Assembly (NCBI GenBank): GCA_947627135.1
Contig: CANQUV010000009.1
Location: 20,854 to 84,853 of the forward strand
Length of the DNA stretch: 64,000 nt
Direction: 5' to 3'
Source: an uncultured Clostridia bacterium
Lineage (GTDB): Bacteria > Bacillota > Clostridia > Oscillospirales > Acutalibacteraceae
Shown here: piece after piece, positions 1 to 6,664 of the stretch
How positions within the stretch are numbered: the stretch's first letter is position 1
How the letters are laid out: each line of letters opens with the position of its first letter
Position numbers and translations under genes: made by a program
The notes under the pieces: model-generated
What the model was told of the DNA's origin: nothing
The model's database searches: none
What the model saw: only the letters and a program-made list of their open reading frames with translations

Positions 1-2
1 AG

Positions 3-542
3 CACAACAACTATACCGTTATAGATATTAAAATAGAAAATGTCTTTAAAAAATTATATACTGAAAAAGGCGTAAAAGTCACAAAAGCACAAGTGCTTGA
101 AACTGCGGCCGTTTTCAGATGTTATTCAACAGTTTATATTAAGCTTTATGACGGCGTTATTGATTTACTTGATACATTAAAGGCAAAGGGAAAGAAAATA
201 TACCTGCTTTCAAATGCACAGCGTTCTTTTACGGAAAATGAAATCAAAATGTTAGGTTTGGAAAAATACTTTGACGGTATTGTTATAAGTTCTGATGAAG
301 AATGTTCAAAGACTGATGTAAATTACTATAAAATCTTATTTGACAGATACTCTCTTAAAAAAGAAGAATCCGTAATGATAGGAAACGATTATATTTCCGA
401 TATATCAGGTGCGGCTGATTTCGGTATAGACAGTCTTTATATACATCAGAGCATTTCTCCCGAGATCAAAGGTAAATTGAGAAGCAATTACAAAATTATG
501 GACGGGGATGTATATAAAATTAAAAAGAAGATTGTAAAATAA
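3..542 (+). CDS. HAD-superfamily hydrolase, 5'-truncated by the window edge
   Basis: The reading frame is open from the first bases of the window, so the start codon and the N-terminal catalytic DxD motif lie upstream and cannot be seen. What remains has the later HAD core motifs in order: motif II (LLSNAQ), the motif III lysine (CSKTD) and the motif IV acidic cluster (MIGNDYISDISGA). This fits a cytosolic phosphatase or phosphoglucomutase-like hydrolase of the HAD-IA type. Substrate cannot be deduced from what is visible. A GTG at 93 is in frame but is internal, because sensible HAD cap-domain sequence continues upstream of it. A terminator follows 47 nt after the stop, so this is the last gene of its unit. 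Confidence 0.85.
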   Translation, partial: HNNYTVIDIKIENVFKKLYTEKGVKVTKAQVLETAAVFRCYSTVYIKLYDGVIDLLDTLKAKGKKIYLLSNAQRSFTENEIKMLGLEKYFDGIVISSDEECSKTDVNYYKILFDRYSLKKEESVMIGNDYISDISGAADFGIDSLYIHQSISPEIKGKLRSNYKIMDGDVYKIKKKIVK

Positions 543-588
543 ATAAAATTTCTATAATAAACAAAACACATTTTAAAATATAATTATT

Positions 589-612
589 CTCCCTCAGCAG
601 AGGGAGTTTTTT
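589..612 (+). terminator. Rho-independent terminator after the HAD gene
   Basis: CTCCCT at 589-594 pairs with AGGGAG at 601-606 and is followed at once by a T6 tract. Confidence 0.8.
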
Positions 613-703
613 ACTTTATAGGAAACTGACCGAAAACAATCGGGCAAAAAAAGCGTTTTATATGGTGCTGTCTGCCGGGCGGAACAGCCCGCCGGTTGCT
701 TTT
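613..703 (+). repeat. Family B intergenic repeat, copy 1
   Basis: A GC-richer island with the conserved string of this family: GAAACTG, CGGGCAAAA, a T-rich stretch, TATGG, GCTGTCTGC. Related copies are at 1552-1622 and 10532-10600 (inverted) and at 35744-35815 and 35934-36005. It contains a CCGGGC / GCCCG inverted repeat. No open reading frame is credible. The rest of 543-781 is AT-rich with nothing recognisable. Confidence 0.6.
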
Positions 704-781
704 ATGAAATACAATAAGCAGTTAAAAAGATATTTATATAAATATAAAATATATTAAATAATTAAAATTTTTAAAAAAATA

Positions 782-831
782 TTGACATTGTAATTATTCA
801 GTCATATAATAAATATATGAACAATAGTTCA
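782..831 (+). promoter_or_regulatory. Consensus promoter with an ArsR/SmtB-type operator
   Basis: A perfect sigma-A promoter: TTGACA (782-787), a 17-nt spacer and TATAAT (805-810). The inverted repeat TGAAC-AATA-GTTCA (818-831) lies over the expected transcription start. ArsR/SmtB repressors bind TGAAC/GTTCA-type inverted repeats at this place, so the downstream ArsR protein probably represses its own promoter and metal relieves it. Confidence 0.8.
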
Positions 832-850
832 AATGAAAGGATGTTCAAAA

Positions 851-1249
851 ATGAGCGAAAAAAGTATTGATTCGAAAAGATCAGATATAAACAGCTTAAA
901 AGTTTCAGAAAAACCATCTTTTATACACGCTCACGACGACCTTGTAGAAAAAGTAAACGAAAATATGCCTGATGAGGAAATTTTATATGATTTGGCAGAA
1001 CTATATAAGGTTTTTGGTGACAGCACAAGAATAAAAATTCTTTATGTTTTGTTTGAGTCTGAAATGTGCGTTTATGATATTGCAAGGCTTTTGAATATGA
1101 CCCAGTCTGCAATTTCGCATCAGCTTAAGGTTTTAAAACAGAGTAAGCTGGTACGATACAGAAGGGAAGGCAAAACGGTATTCTATTCTCTTGCAGACGA
1201 CCATGTAAGAACCATAATCGACCAAGGTATGGAACACATAAGCGAATAG
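851..1249 (+). CDS. ArsR/SmtB-family metal-sensing repressor (Zn/Cd type)
   Basis: A 132-residue winged-helix regulator. The DNA-recognition helix is at about residues 80-97 (MTQSAISHQLKVLKQSKLV). The last helix carries D116-x-H118-x10-H129-x2-E132, the alpha5 metal site of SmtB/CzrA-type zinc sensors. The alpha3 ELCVCD cysteine box of CadC/ArsR is reduced to EMCVYD, and an N-terminal HAHDD stretch might add ligands. I infer that Zn(II) or Cd(II) binding releases it from the operator at 818-831 and de-represses the HMA protein and P-type ATPase downstream. An ATG at 833 is in frame, but AAAGGA at 836-841 is the likely ribosome site, which favours ATG 851. The stop runs into a GCAGCC/GGCTGC hairpin that starts a repeat block. 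Confidence 0.9.
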   Translation: MSEKSIDSKRSDINSLKVSEKPSFIHAHDDLVEKVNENMPDEEILYDLAELYKVFGDSTRIKILYVLFESEMCVYDIARLLNMTQSAISHQLKVLKQSKLVRYRREGKTVFYSLADDHVRTIIDQGMEHISE

Positions 1250-1527
1250 CAGCCGGTGGGCTGCAGACCTATAAAATAAAAGTTTTTGTGTCGCTTTTTT
1301 TAAAAAGCGACCGAGGATCAAAGGGCGAGAAGCCCTTTGTCGCCGTCGGTGACGGCGAAACAACCTGATAAAAAATAAAAAAGCAAGTTGTTTTAAAAAT
1401 CAGGCGAGAAGCCCTTTGTCGCCGTCGATGACGGCGAAACAACCTGATAATAAATAAAAAAAGCAAGTTGTTTTAAAAATCAGGCGAGAATTCCCTTGAT
1501 GCTGTCGCCGTCGGTGACGGCGAAACC
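1249..1527 (+). repeat. Family A multi-hairpin intergenic repeat, copy 1 (three modules)
   Basis: It starts with a GCAGCC/GGCTGC hairpin (1249-1264), then a head hairpin (TCGCTTTTT...AAAAAGCGA), then repeated modules. Each module has an AAGGGC-GAGA-AGCCCTT hairpin or a degenerate form of it, plus a TCGCCGTC/GACGGCGA hairpin. Modules are joined by an AAACAAC-CTGAT ... GTTGTTT ... ATCAG spacer. The same architecture recurs at 3831-4087, 10479-10699, 19952-20046 and, decayed, 58028-58102, with compensatory changes in the stems. It fills most of the gap between the repressor and the HMA gene. Open frames on the minus strand here are repeat artefacts. Confidence 0.85.
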
Positions 1528-1551
1528 CAATTAAAATTTAATAAACAAAAC

Positions 1552-1622
1552 AAAAGACAGCTATCCCCATCCGAGAAAAAGCACCATAAAAAATCTTTTG
1601 AGCCGACTTTTTCGGCGGTTTA
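1552..1622 (-). repeat. Family B intergenic repeat, copy 2 (inverted)
   Basis: Read on the minus strand it has the family string GTCGGCTCAAAAGA, a T-rich run, TATGGTGCT and, at the end, AGCTGTCTT. It lies directly after the family A block, in front of the HMA-protein gene. Confidence 0.5.
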
Positions 1623-1664
1623 CTATTAAAAAGAAATTATAAAGTAGAAATAAGGAGAATAGAT

Positions 1665-1883
1665 ATGAAAAAAACATTTAAGTTAATTGACCTTGACTGC
1701 GCAAACTGTGCGGCAAAAATGGAAAACGGAATAAAAAAATTAGACGGAGTAATTGACGCTGAAATCAGCTTTATGACTCAGAAATTAACAATAGAAGCTG
1801 AAGAAGAAAGCTTTGATAAAATAATGAAGCAGGCGCAAAAAGTCTGCAAAAAAATAGAACCTGACTGCGTAATTGATATTTAA
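1665..1883 (+). CDS. HMA-domain metal-binding protein (CopZ-like)
   Basis: A 72-residue stand-alone heavy-metal-associated domain (ferredoxin-like fold). The metal loop DLDCANCAAKME has C12 and C15 in the CxxC position. AAGGAGA precedes the ATG at a normal distance. The ATPase 45 bp downstream lacks an N-terminal HMA domain, so this protein probably supplies that domain in trans, delivering or sensing the metal at the pump. CopZ-like chaperones usually carry Cu(I), but the partner ATPase has Zn/Cd/Pb-type signatures, so Zn or Cd is the likelier cargo here. Confidence 0.88.
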   Translation: MKKTFKLIDLDCANCAAKMENGIKKLDGVIDAEISFMTQKLTIEAEEESFDKIMKQAQKVCKKIEPDCVIDI

Positions 1884-1928
1884 CATTTAAAGTATTTAAC
1901 TGTAAAAATAATCAGACGGGAGAAATGT

Positions 1929-3797
1929 ATGAGCAAAAAACAGAAAAAAATTCTTATAAGAATAATAATAAGTGCGGTTTTGCTTATCGGAGTTTACTTT
2001 ATTCCCTTAGAAGGTTACATTAAGCTTTTGCTGTTTCTTGTTCCTTATACAGTAATAGGCTGGGATATTCTGTGGAGAGCTGTACGCAATATAGCTCACG
2101 GGCAGATTTTCGATGAAAATTTTCTTATGACAGTTGCAACCGTTGGTGCTTTTTGTATAGGCGAATATCCCGAGGCAGTTTTCGTAATGCTTTTTTATCA
2201 GGTGGGCGAGCTGTTTCAAAACTATGCTGTGGGAAAAAGCAGAAAATCCATAGCTTCTTTAATGGACATACGACCCGATTATGCAAATATCGAAGAAAAC
2301 GGAGAACTTAAACAGGTTGATCCTGAAGAAGTTAAAATAGGAGATACAATAATTGTAAAAGCAGGAGAGAGAATCCCTCTCGACGGTATCGTTTTAGAGG
2401 GTACATCAATGGTAAATACTTCTGCTTTAACAGGAGAGTCTGTTCCTAGAAAGATTACTGAAAATGATGATGTTATAAGCGGATGCGTAAATGAAGAGGG
2501 TGTTTTAAAGGTACAGGTTACTAAAAAATTCGGCGAATCTACTGTTTCTAAAATTTTAGAACTTGTTGAAAATTCAGCAAGCAAAAAGGCAAAAGCAGAA
2601 AATTTCATTACAAAGTTTGCAAAATACTATACTCCCTGTGTTGTGATCGGAGCTGTTTTACTTGCAATTATCCCGCCTTTACTTTTTTCGGGAATGTGGA
2701 GTGAATGGATAAACAGAGCTCTGATATTTCTTGTAATTTCCTGCCCATGTGCATTGGTCATATCTGTTCCCATGAGCTTTTTCGGAGGTATCGGGGGAGC
2801 TTCAAAATGTGGCATTCTTGTTAAAGGCGGAAACTATCTTGAAACCTTGGCAAAAACAGAGATTGTTGTGTTTGATAAAACCGGAACCCTTACAAAAGGC
2901 GTATTTAATGTAACAGCAGTTCATCCTGATATCTGTACCGAAAGTCAACTTATAGAGTATGCGGCTATGGCGGAAAATTATTCTAATCATCCGATAGCAA
3001 AGTCAATAAAAGAAGCATATTCAAAAGACATTGACCAAAGCAGAATTAAAGATTCACAAGAAATATCAGGCAAGGGAATTAACGCAATTATTGACGGCAA
3101 AAAGATTTCCGTCGGCAACGATAAACTTATGGACAGTTTAGGGGTTATGTGGCACCCTTGTCATAAAATCGGTACGACAGTTCATATATCGGTAAATAAT
3201 GTTTATGCAGGACATATCGTTATTTCAGATGAAGTTAAAACAGACTCAAAGCAGGCAGTTAAAAATTTAAAAGCCGAGGGCGTTAAAAAGACCGTTATGC
3301 TTACGGGTGATAGTGATGTTGTAGGAAAAGCAGTGGGAGAAAGTTTAGGTATTGATGAAATTAACACAGAGCTTATGCCTGCCGATAAGGTAGATTGTGT
3401 TGAAAAACTGCTTGATGAAAATTCTGAAAAAGGTGCACTTGCATTTGTTGGCGACGGAATAAACGACGCACCGGTTTTGTCAAGAGCAGATATAGGTATA
3501 GCTATGGGAGCTATGGGAAGCGATGCCGCAATTGAAGCCGCCGATATTGTACTTATGGACGACAGACCTTCAAAAATTCCTGTTGCAATTCAAATAGCAA
3601 AAGGAACCCTAAAAATCGTTAAGCAAAATATAATTTTTGCTTTGGGGGTAAAGGCTGTTGTGCTTTTATTGGGTGCATTGGGATATGCCAATATGTGGCT
3701 TGCGGTATTTGCAGATGTGGGAGTTGCAGTAATTGCCATCATAAATGCTATGAGAGCATTAAATACGAGTAAGTATTTAGAAAATAAAAAGGGTTAA
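1929..3797 (+). CDS. P1B-2-type heavy-metal efflux ATPase (Zn/Cd/Pb)
   Basis: A 622-residue membrane pump. It has N-terminal membrane helices with no HMA domain, TGES (about 168-171) in the actuator domain, the transmembrane metal site S-C272-P-C274 followed four residues later by SVP, the phosphorylation site D316-KTGT, an SNHPIA nucleotide-binding motif and the hinge GDGINDAP near residue 508. CPC-x4-SxP together with a D-x-G (FADVG) in the last helix pair defines the P1B-2 Zn/Cd/Pb class (ZntA/CadA). It exports metal from the cytosol at the cost of ATP. It forms a unit with the HMA protein upstream and is presumably controlled by the ArsR-type repressor. A family A repeat follows the stop. 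Confidence 0.93.
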   Translation: MSKKQKKILIRIIISAVLLIGVYFIPLEGYIKLLLFLVPYTVIGWDILWRAVRNIAHGQIFDENFLMTVATVGAFCIGEYPEAVFVMLFYQVGELFQNYAVGKSRKSIASLMDIRPDYANIEENGELKQVDPEEVKIGDTIIVKAGERIPLDGIVLEGTSMVNTSALTGESVPRKITENDDVISGCVNEEGVLKVQVTKKFGESTVSKILELVENSASKKAKAENFITKFAKYYTPCVVIGAVLLAIIPPLLFSGMWSEWINRALIFLVISCPCALVISVPMSFFGGIGGASKCGILVKGGNYLETLAKTEIVVFDKTGTLTKGVFNVTAVHPDICTESQLIEYAAMAENYSNHPIAKSIKEAYSKDIDQSRIKDSQEISGKGINAIIDGKKISVGNDKLMDSLGVMWHPCHKIGTTVHISVNNVYAGHIVISDEVKTDSKQAVKNLKAEGVKKTVMLTGDSDVVGKAVGESLGIDEINTELMPADKVDCVEKLLDENSEKGALAFVGDGINDAPVLSRADIGIAMGAMGSDAAIEAADIVLMDDRPSKIPVAIQIAKGTLKIVKQNIIFALGVKAVVLLLGALGYANMWLAVFADVGVAVIAIINAMRALNTSKYLENKKG

Positions 3798-3830
3798 TCA
3801 AAAAGGAAAGTAAACCCGTTGTAATAGAAA

Positions 3831-4087
3831 AATAAAAGTTTTGGTCGAGCTTTTTCAAAAGCTCGCGAGGATCAAAGGGCGAGAAGCCCTTTGTCGCCGT
3901 CGGTGACGGCGAAACAACCTGATAAAAAATAAAAAAGCAAGTTGTTTTAAAAAATCAGGCGAGAAGTCCCTTGATGCTGTCGCCGCCAGTGACGGCGAAA
4001 CAACCTGATAAAAAATAAAAAAGCAAGTTGTTTTAAAAATCAGGCGAGAAGTCCCTTGATGCTGTCGCTGTCGGTGACGGCGAAACC
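3831..4087 (+). repeat. Family A multi-hairpin intergenic repeat, copy 2 (three modules)
   Basis: The order is the same as in copy 1. The head hairpin is CGAGC(TTTTTCAAAA)GCTCG, where copy 1 has TCGC/GCGA, so both arms have changed together. Three modules follow, with terminal hairpins TCGCCGTC/GACGGCGA, TCGCCGCC/GACGGCGA and TCGCTGTC/GACGGCGA. Two spacers carry the AAACAAC/GTTGTTT and CTGAT/ATCAG interleaved pairs. Confidence 0.85.
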
Positions 4088-4160
4088 TTAATATTAAAAA
4101 ATGAAAAAATTTACTGTAATATTTTTTCTATAAATTTACAATATTTCCTTAAAATAATTA

Positions 4161-4189
4161 TTGACTTTTTATATATGTGAATTTATAAT
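4161..4189 (+). promoter_or_regulatory. Promoter of the hydrogenase-maturation operon
   Basis: TTGACT (4161-4166), a 17-nt spacer and TATAAT (4184-4189). Transcription would start near 4196, giving a leader of about 210 nt before the first gene. Confidence 0.75.
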
Positions 4190-4195
4190 GTTATT

Positions 4196-4398
4196 AATTA
4201 AGCTGAAAGATTTTCTGACAGCAAGGTTTATATGTTTATTTTATATGTAATAGCTGACGCCGAAAAGATTTTTGAGGTGAAAGGTAAATTACAGCGTTTT
4301 AACTTTACAGTAATTAAGGCAATTAAGGTAATTAAAAAGTTCTGTAACTGCACCTTTCACAAGGTGCAGTTTTTTATTAAAAATTTTTTCGATAAGGG
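4196..4398 (+). promoter_or_regulatory. Attenuator / riboswitch-like leader of the hyd operon
   Basis: Two mutually exclusive folds can be drawn by eye. The terminator form is CTGCACCTT/AAGGTGCAG (4348-4369) with a T-tract. The antiterminator form pairs GTGAAAGGT (4277-4285) with ACCTTTCAC (4352-4360), and TTACAG (4289-4294) with CTGTAA (4342-4347), which would tie up the terminator's 5' arm. A third fold could sequester the antiterminator strand: TGTAAT (4246-4251) with ATTACA (4288-4293), enclosing CGCC/GGTG (4258-4261, 4276-4279). The upstream hairpin GCTG/CAGC (4202-4221) may belong to a sensor domain. I could not match it to a riboswitch class I know. Confidence 0.65.
4348..4376 (+). terminator. 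Intrinsic terminator inside the hyd leader
   Basis: CTGCACCTT (4348-4356), loop TCAC, AAGGTGCAG (4361-4369), then TTTTTTATT. It lies between a strong promoter and the first gene, so it must be conditional if the operon is to be expressed. Confidence 0.85.
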
Positions 4399-4407
4399 GT
4401 GAAACTT

Positions 4408-4692
4408 ATGGAAACAAGAGTTGCAGTAATAGGAATAATAGTAGAAGATCCCAAAAATATAACCGAGCTTAACAAAGTTCTGCATACATACAGTTCCTAT
4501 ATAATCGGTCGAATGGGAATCCCTTACAAGCAAAGAAATATTAATATTATAAGTCTTGCGGTTGACGCTCCGCAGGATGTGATAAGCGCTCTGTCAGGAA
4601 AAATAGGAAAGATTAAAGGTATAAGTGCAAAAACCGCCTATTCAAATATTTGCGGTAATATTAACGGTGATGTTAATGAAAAAATTGATTGA
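4408..4692 (+). CDS. TM1266-family iron-only hydrogenase system regulator
   Basis: 94 residues from ATG 4408, chosen over the in-frame GTG 4399 because AGGGGTG (4395-4401) fits as its ribosome site. The fold is a small NikR/ACT-like alpha-beta domain with the family signature VIGIIVEDPKNITELNKVLH, IIGRMGIPY, NIISL and a C-terminal SGKIGKIKGISAK. TM1266-like proteins are encoded with hydEFG and are thought to regulate [FeFe]-hydrogenase maturation; the effector is not established. The 3' end overlaps the start of hydE, which points to translational coupling. Confidence 0.88.
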   Translation: METRVAVIGIIVEDPKNITELNKVLHTYSSYIIGRMGIPYKQRNINIISLAVDAPQDVISALSGKIGKIKGISAKTAYSNICGNINGDVNEKID

Positions 4693-5725
4693 TAAGCTTC
4701 ATTATACGCAAAATTTATCAAAAGAAGAGCTTTTGCTTCTTTTAAAAACAAAAGATGAAGAAATTCTCGAATATTTAAGAAAATCAGCAGAAGAAGTAAG
4801 AATTGAAAATTACGGTAAGGATGTATATATAAGAGGATTAATAGAATTTACAAGCTACTGCAAAAACGATTGCCTGTATTGCGGACTTAGAAGAAGCAAT
4901 AAAAATGCAGAAAGATACCGTCTTACAAAAGAACAGATCTTAGAGTGCTGTAAGCAAGGGTATCAGTTAGGGTTTAGAACCTTTGTATTGCAGGGCGGAG
5001 AAGATAATTATTATACTGACGAAAAAGTAACAGATATTGTAAAATCAATAAAACAAAACTATCCGGATTGTGCAATAACTCTTTCACTTGGAGAAAAGTC
5101 AAAGGAAAGCTATCAGAAATTCTTTGATGCAGGAGCAGAGCGCTATTTGTTAAGACATGAAACAGCAGATAGTGAGCATTATAAAAAGCTTCACCCAAAA
5201 GAATTGACCCTTGAAAACAGAATTAACTGTTTAAAAAATTTAAAGGAAATAGGATATCAAACAGGCTGTGGGTTTATGGTCGGCTCTCCTTATCAAACTG
5301 ATGAAAATTTAGTTTCAGATTTGCGTTTTATTAAGGAATTTAAACCTCAAATGGTAGGGATCGGTCCTTTTATTTCTCATAAGGATACACCTTTTAAAAA
5401 TGAAAAAAACGGAACATTGGAAAAAACCTTAAAGCTTCTTGCAATTATCCGATTGCTTAATCCGAAGGTGCTTTTGCCCTCAACTACCGCATTGGGAACC
5501 ATTCATCACAAAGGCAGGGAATTGGGGATTTTGTGGGGAGCAAATGTTGTAATGCCCAACCTGTCTCCAACAGATGTAAGAAAAAAATATATGCTTTACG
5601 ATAATAAGATATGTACCGGAGATGAAGCCGCAGAATGCAGATGCTGTATGGAAAAAAGAATGGAGTCAATAGGTTATAAGGTAGTATGCGGCAGAGGTGA
5701 TTATAAGGATTTTAACAGAAAATAA
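4676..5725 (+). CDS. hydE: [FeFe]-hydrogenase maturase HydE (radical SAM)
   Basis: A 349-residue radical SAM enzyme with the HydE form of the cluster motif, C62-KND-C66-LY-C69-GLRRSN, and a second cysteine group near the C-terminus (ICTGDEAAECRCC). HydE acts in the cytosol on the organometallic precursor made by HydG, on the way to the 2Fe subcluster of the H-cluster that HydF delivers to HydA. Earlier in-frame starts (4625, 4670) exist. ATG 4676 is preferred because GGTGAT lies just upstream and the protein then starts where the family does, overlapping the regulator gene by 17 nt. No hydA is visible in the window. Confidence 0.93.
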   Translation: MKKLIDKLHYTQNLSKEELLLLLKTKDEEILEYLRKSAEEVRIENYGKDVYIRGLIEFTSYCKNDCLYCGLRRSNKNAERYRLTKEQILECCKQGYQLGFRTFVLQGGEDNYYTDEKVTDIVKSIKQNYPDCAITLSLGEKSKESYQKFFDAGAERYLLRHETADSEHYKKLHPKELTLENRINCLKNLKEIGYQTGCGFMVGSPYQTDENLVSDLRFIKEFKPQMVGIGPFISHKDTPFKNEKNGTLEKTLKLLAIIRLLNPKVLLPSTTALGTIHHKGRELGILWGANVVMPNLSPTDVRKKYMLYDNKICTGDEAAECRCCMEKRMESIGYKVVCGRGDYKDFNRK

Positions 5726-5757
5726 AAAGTTTATATTATAAATTGTAAGAGGTGAAT

Positions 5758-6588
5758 ATGAAAAGTTTAGTGCGTTTAAGCGATTACAGTAAAGAAGATA
5801 TTTTAGAAATTTTTAAAATTACAGATGAATTATTAAAAGGAAAATATACAAATTTTTTGGAGAGAAAAACCGTAGTTATATTTTTTCCAAATTCAAGTAT
5901 TCGCACAAGGGTAACATTTGAAAAGGGTATTTACAATTTAGGCGGACAGTCAATAATGTTTCCTCCTGAAACTTTGAATAAAAAAGAAGAAATAAAAGAT
6001 GTCATAGGATATCTTAACAACTGGGCAGATACAATTATAGTGCGGCATAATGATATTAATTTAATTGATAAAATTAACGAATATTCAGCCGTTCCCGTAA
6101 TTAATGCTATGACAAATGTTAATCACCCTTGCGAAATAATTTCCGATTTGTATTCATTATCAAAAATCAGAAAAAATTTTTTAAAGGACAATTACCTGTT
6201 TTGCGGCAGAAAAGGTAATATCGGTTTAGCATGGAAAGAAGCTTCCGATGTGCTTGATTTATCATTTTCTCAATGTTGTCCCAAGGGTTACGAAATTCAG
6301 GGTGTTGCATTTTCAGAAGATATAAATACTGCCGTTAAAAATCAGGATATTATTTGTACAGATTCTTTGCCAGAGGATATATTGAGTGATTTTAAAGATT
6401 TTCAGATAACAAAAGCTGTTATGGATAAAGCAAATACAGGAGCAGTGTTAAATCCATGTCCGCCGTTTTTTAGAGGCGAGGAAGTATCTGAAGATGTTAT
6501 AAACAGTCAATATTTTGCGGGATATGAATTTAAAAAACATTTAAAAGAAGTACAACAAGCAATTATTATATTCAATTTAATAAATTAA
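5758..6588 (+). CDS. Divergent aspartate/ornithine carbamoyltransferase paralogue in the hyd operon
   Basis: 276 residues, shorter than the usual 300-330. It begins at ATG 5758 behind AGAGGTG. The carbamoyl-phosphate half is recognisable: S47-I-R-T-R51 (family STRTR), R96-H97, N117-AMT and H123-P-C-E126 (family HPCQ). The second-substrate half is not: the ornithine loop SMG is missing (TDSLPED at 201-207), and the catalytic HCLP is NPCPP (232-236). It therefore belongs to the fold family but is unlikely to be an ordinary OTCase or ATCase. It lies 32 nt after hydE and 76 nt before hydG, on the same strand. I infer a role tied to H-cluster assembly or its carbamoyl, ammonia or cyanide chemistry. 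That role is unproven. Confidence 0.75.
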   Translation: MKSLVRLSDYSKEDILEIFKITDELLKGKYTNFLERKTVVIFFPNSSIRTRVTFEKGIYNLGGQSIMFPPETLNKKEEIKDVIGYLNNWADTIIVRHNDINLIDKINEYSAVPVINAMTNVNHPCEIISDLYSLSKIRKNFLKDNYLFCGRKGNIGLAWKEASDVLDLSFSQCCPKGYEIQGVAFSEDINTAVKNQDIICTDSLPEDILSDFKDFQITKAVMDKANTGAVLNPCPPFFRGEEVSEDVINSQYFAGYEFKKHLKEVQQAIIIFNLIN

Positions 6589-6664
6589 ATAATTAAGAAA
6601 TTATAAAATATTACTGATATTACTGACAGGGAAGATAACTTACCTGAAAGAAAGGAAGAATTTT

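Noticed and set aside
1133..1466. Minus-strand open frames rich in RRHRRRQRASR
   Set aside because: They run across the family A hairpins, and the repeated peptide is a translation of the repeat. No ribosome sites.
4274..4312. Resemblance to a cobalamin-riboswitch B12 box (GGTGAAA ... CAGC ... ACAGTAA) in the hyd leader
   Set aside because: The spacing and the conserved G/C blocks of the cobalamin core are missing. The same bases are better explained as the antiterminator strand.
5758..6588. Plain ornithine carbamoyltransferase (argF) annotation
   Set aside because: No arginine genes are adjacent, the ornithine-binding SMG loop and HCLP are absent, and the protein is shorter than the family. 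The fold call is kept, the function is not.
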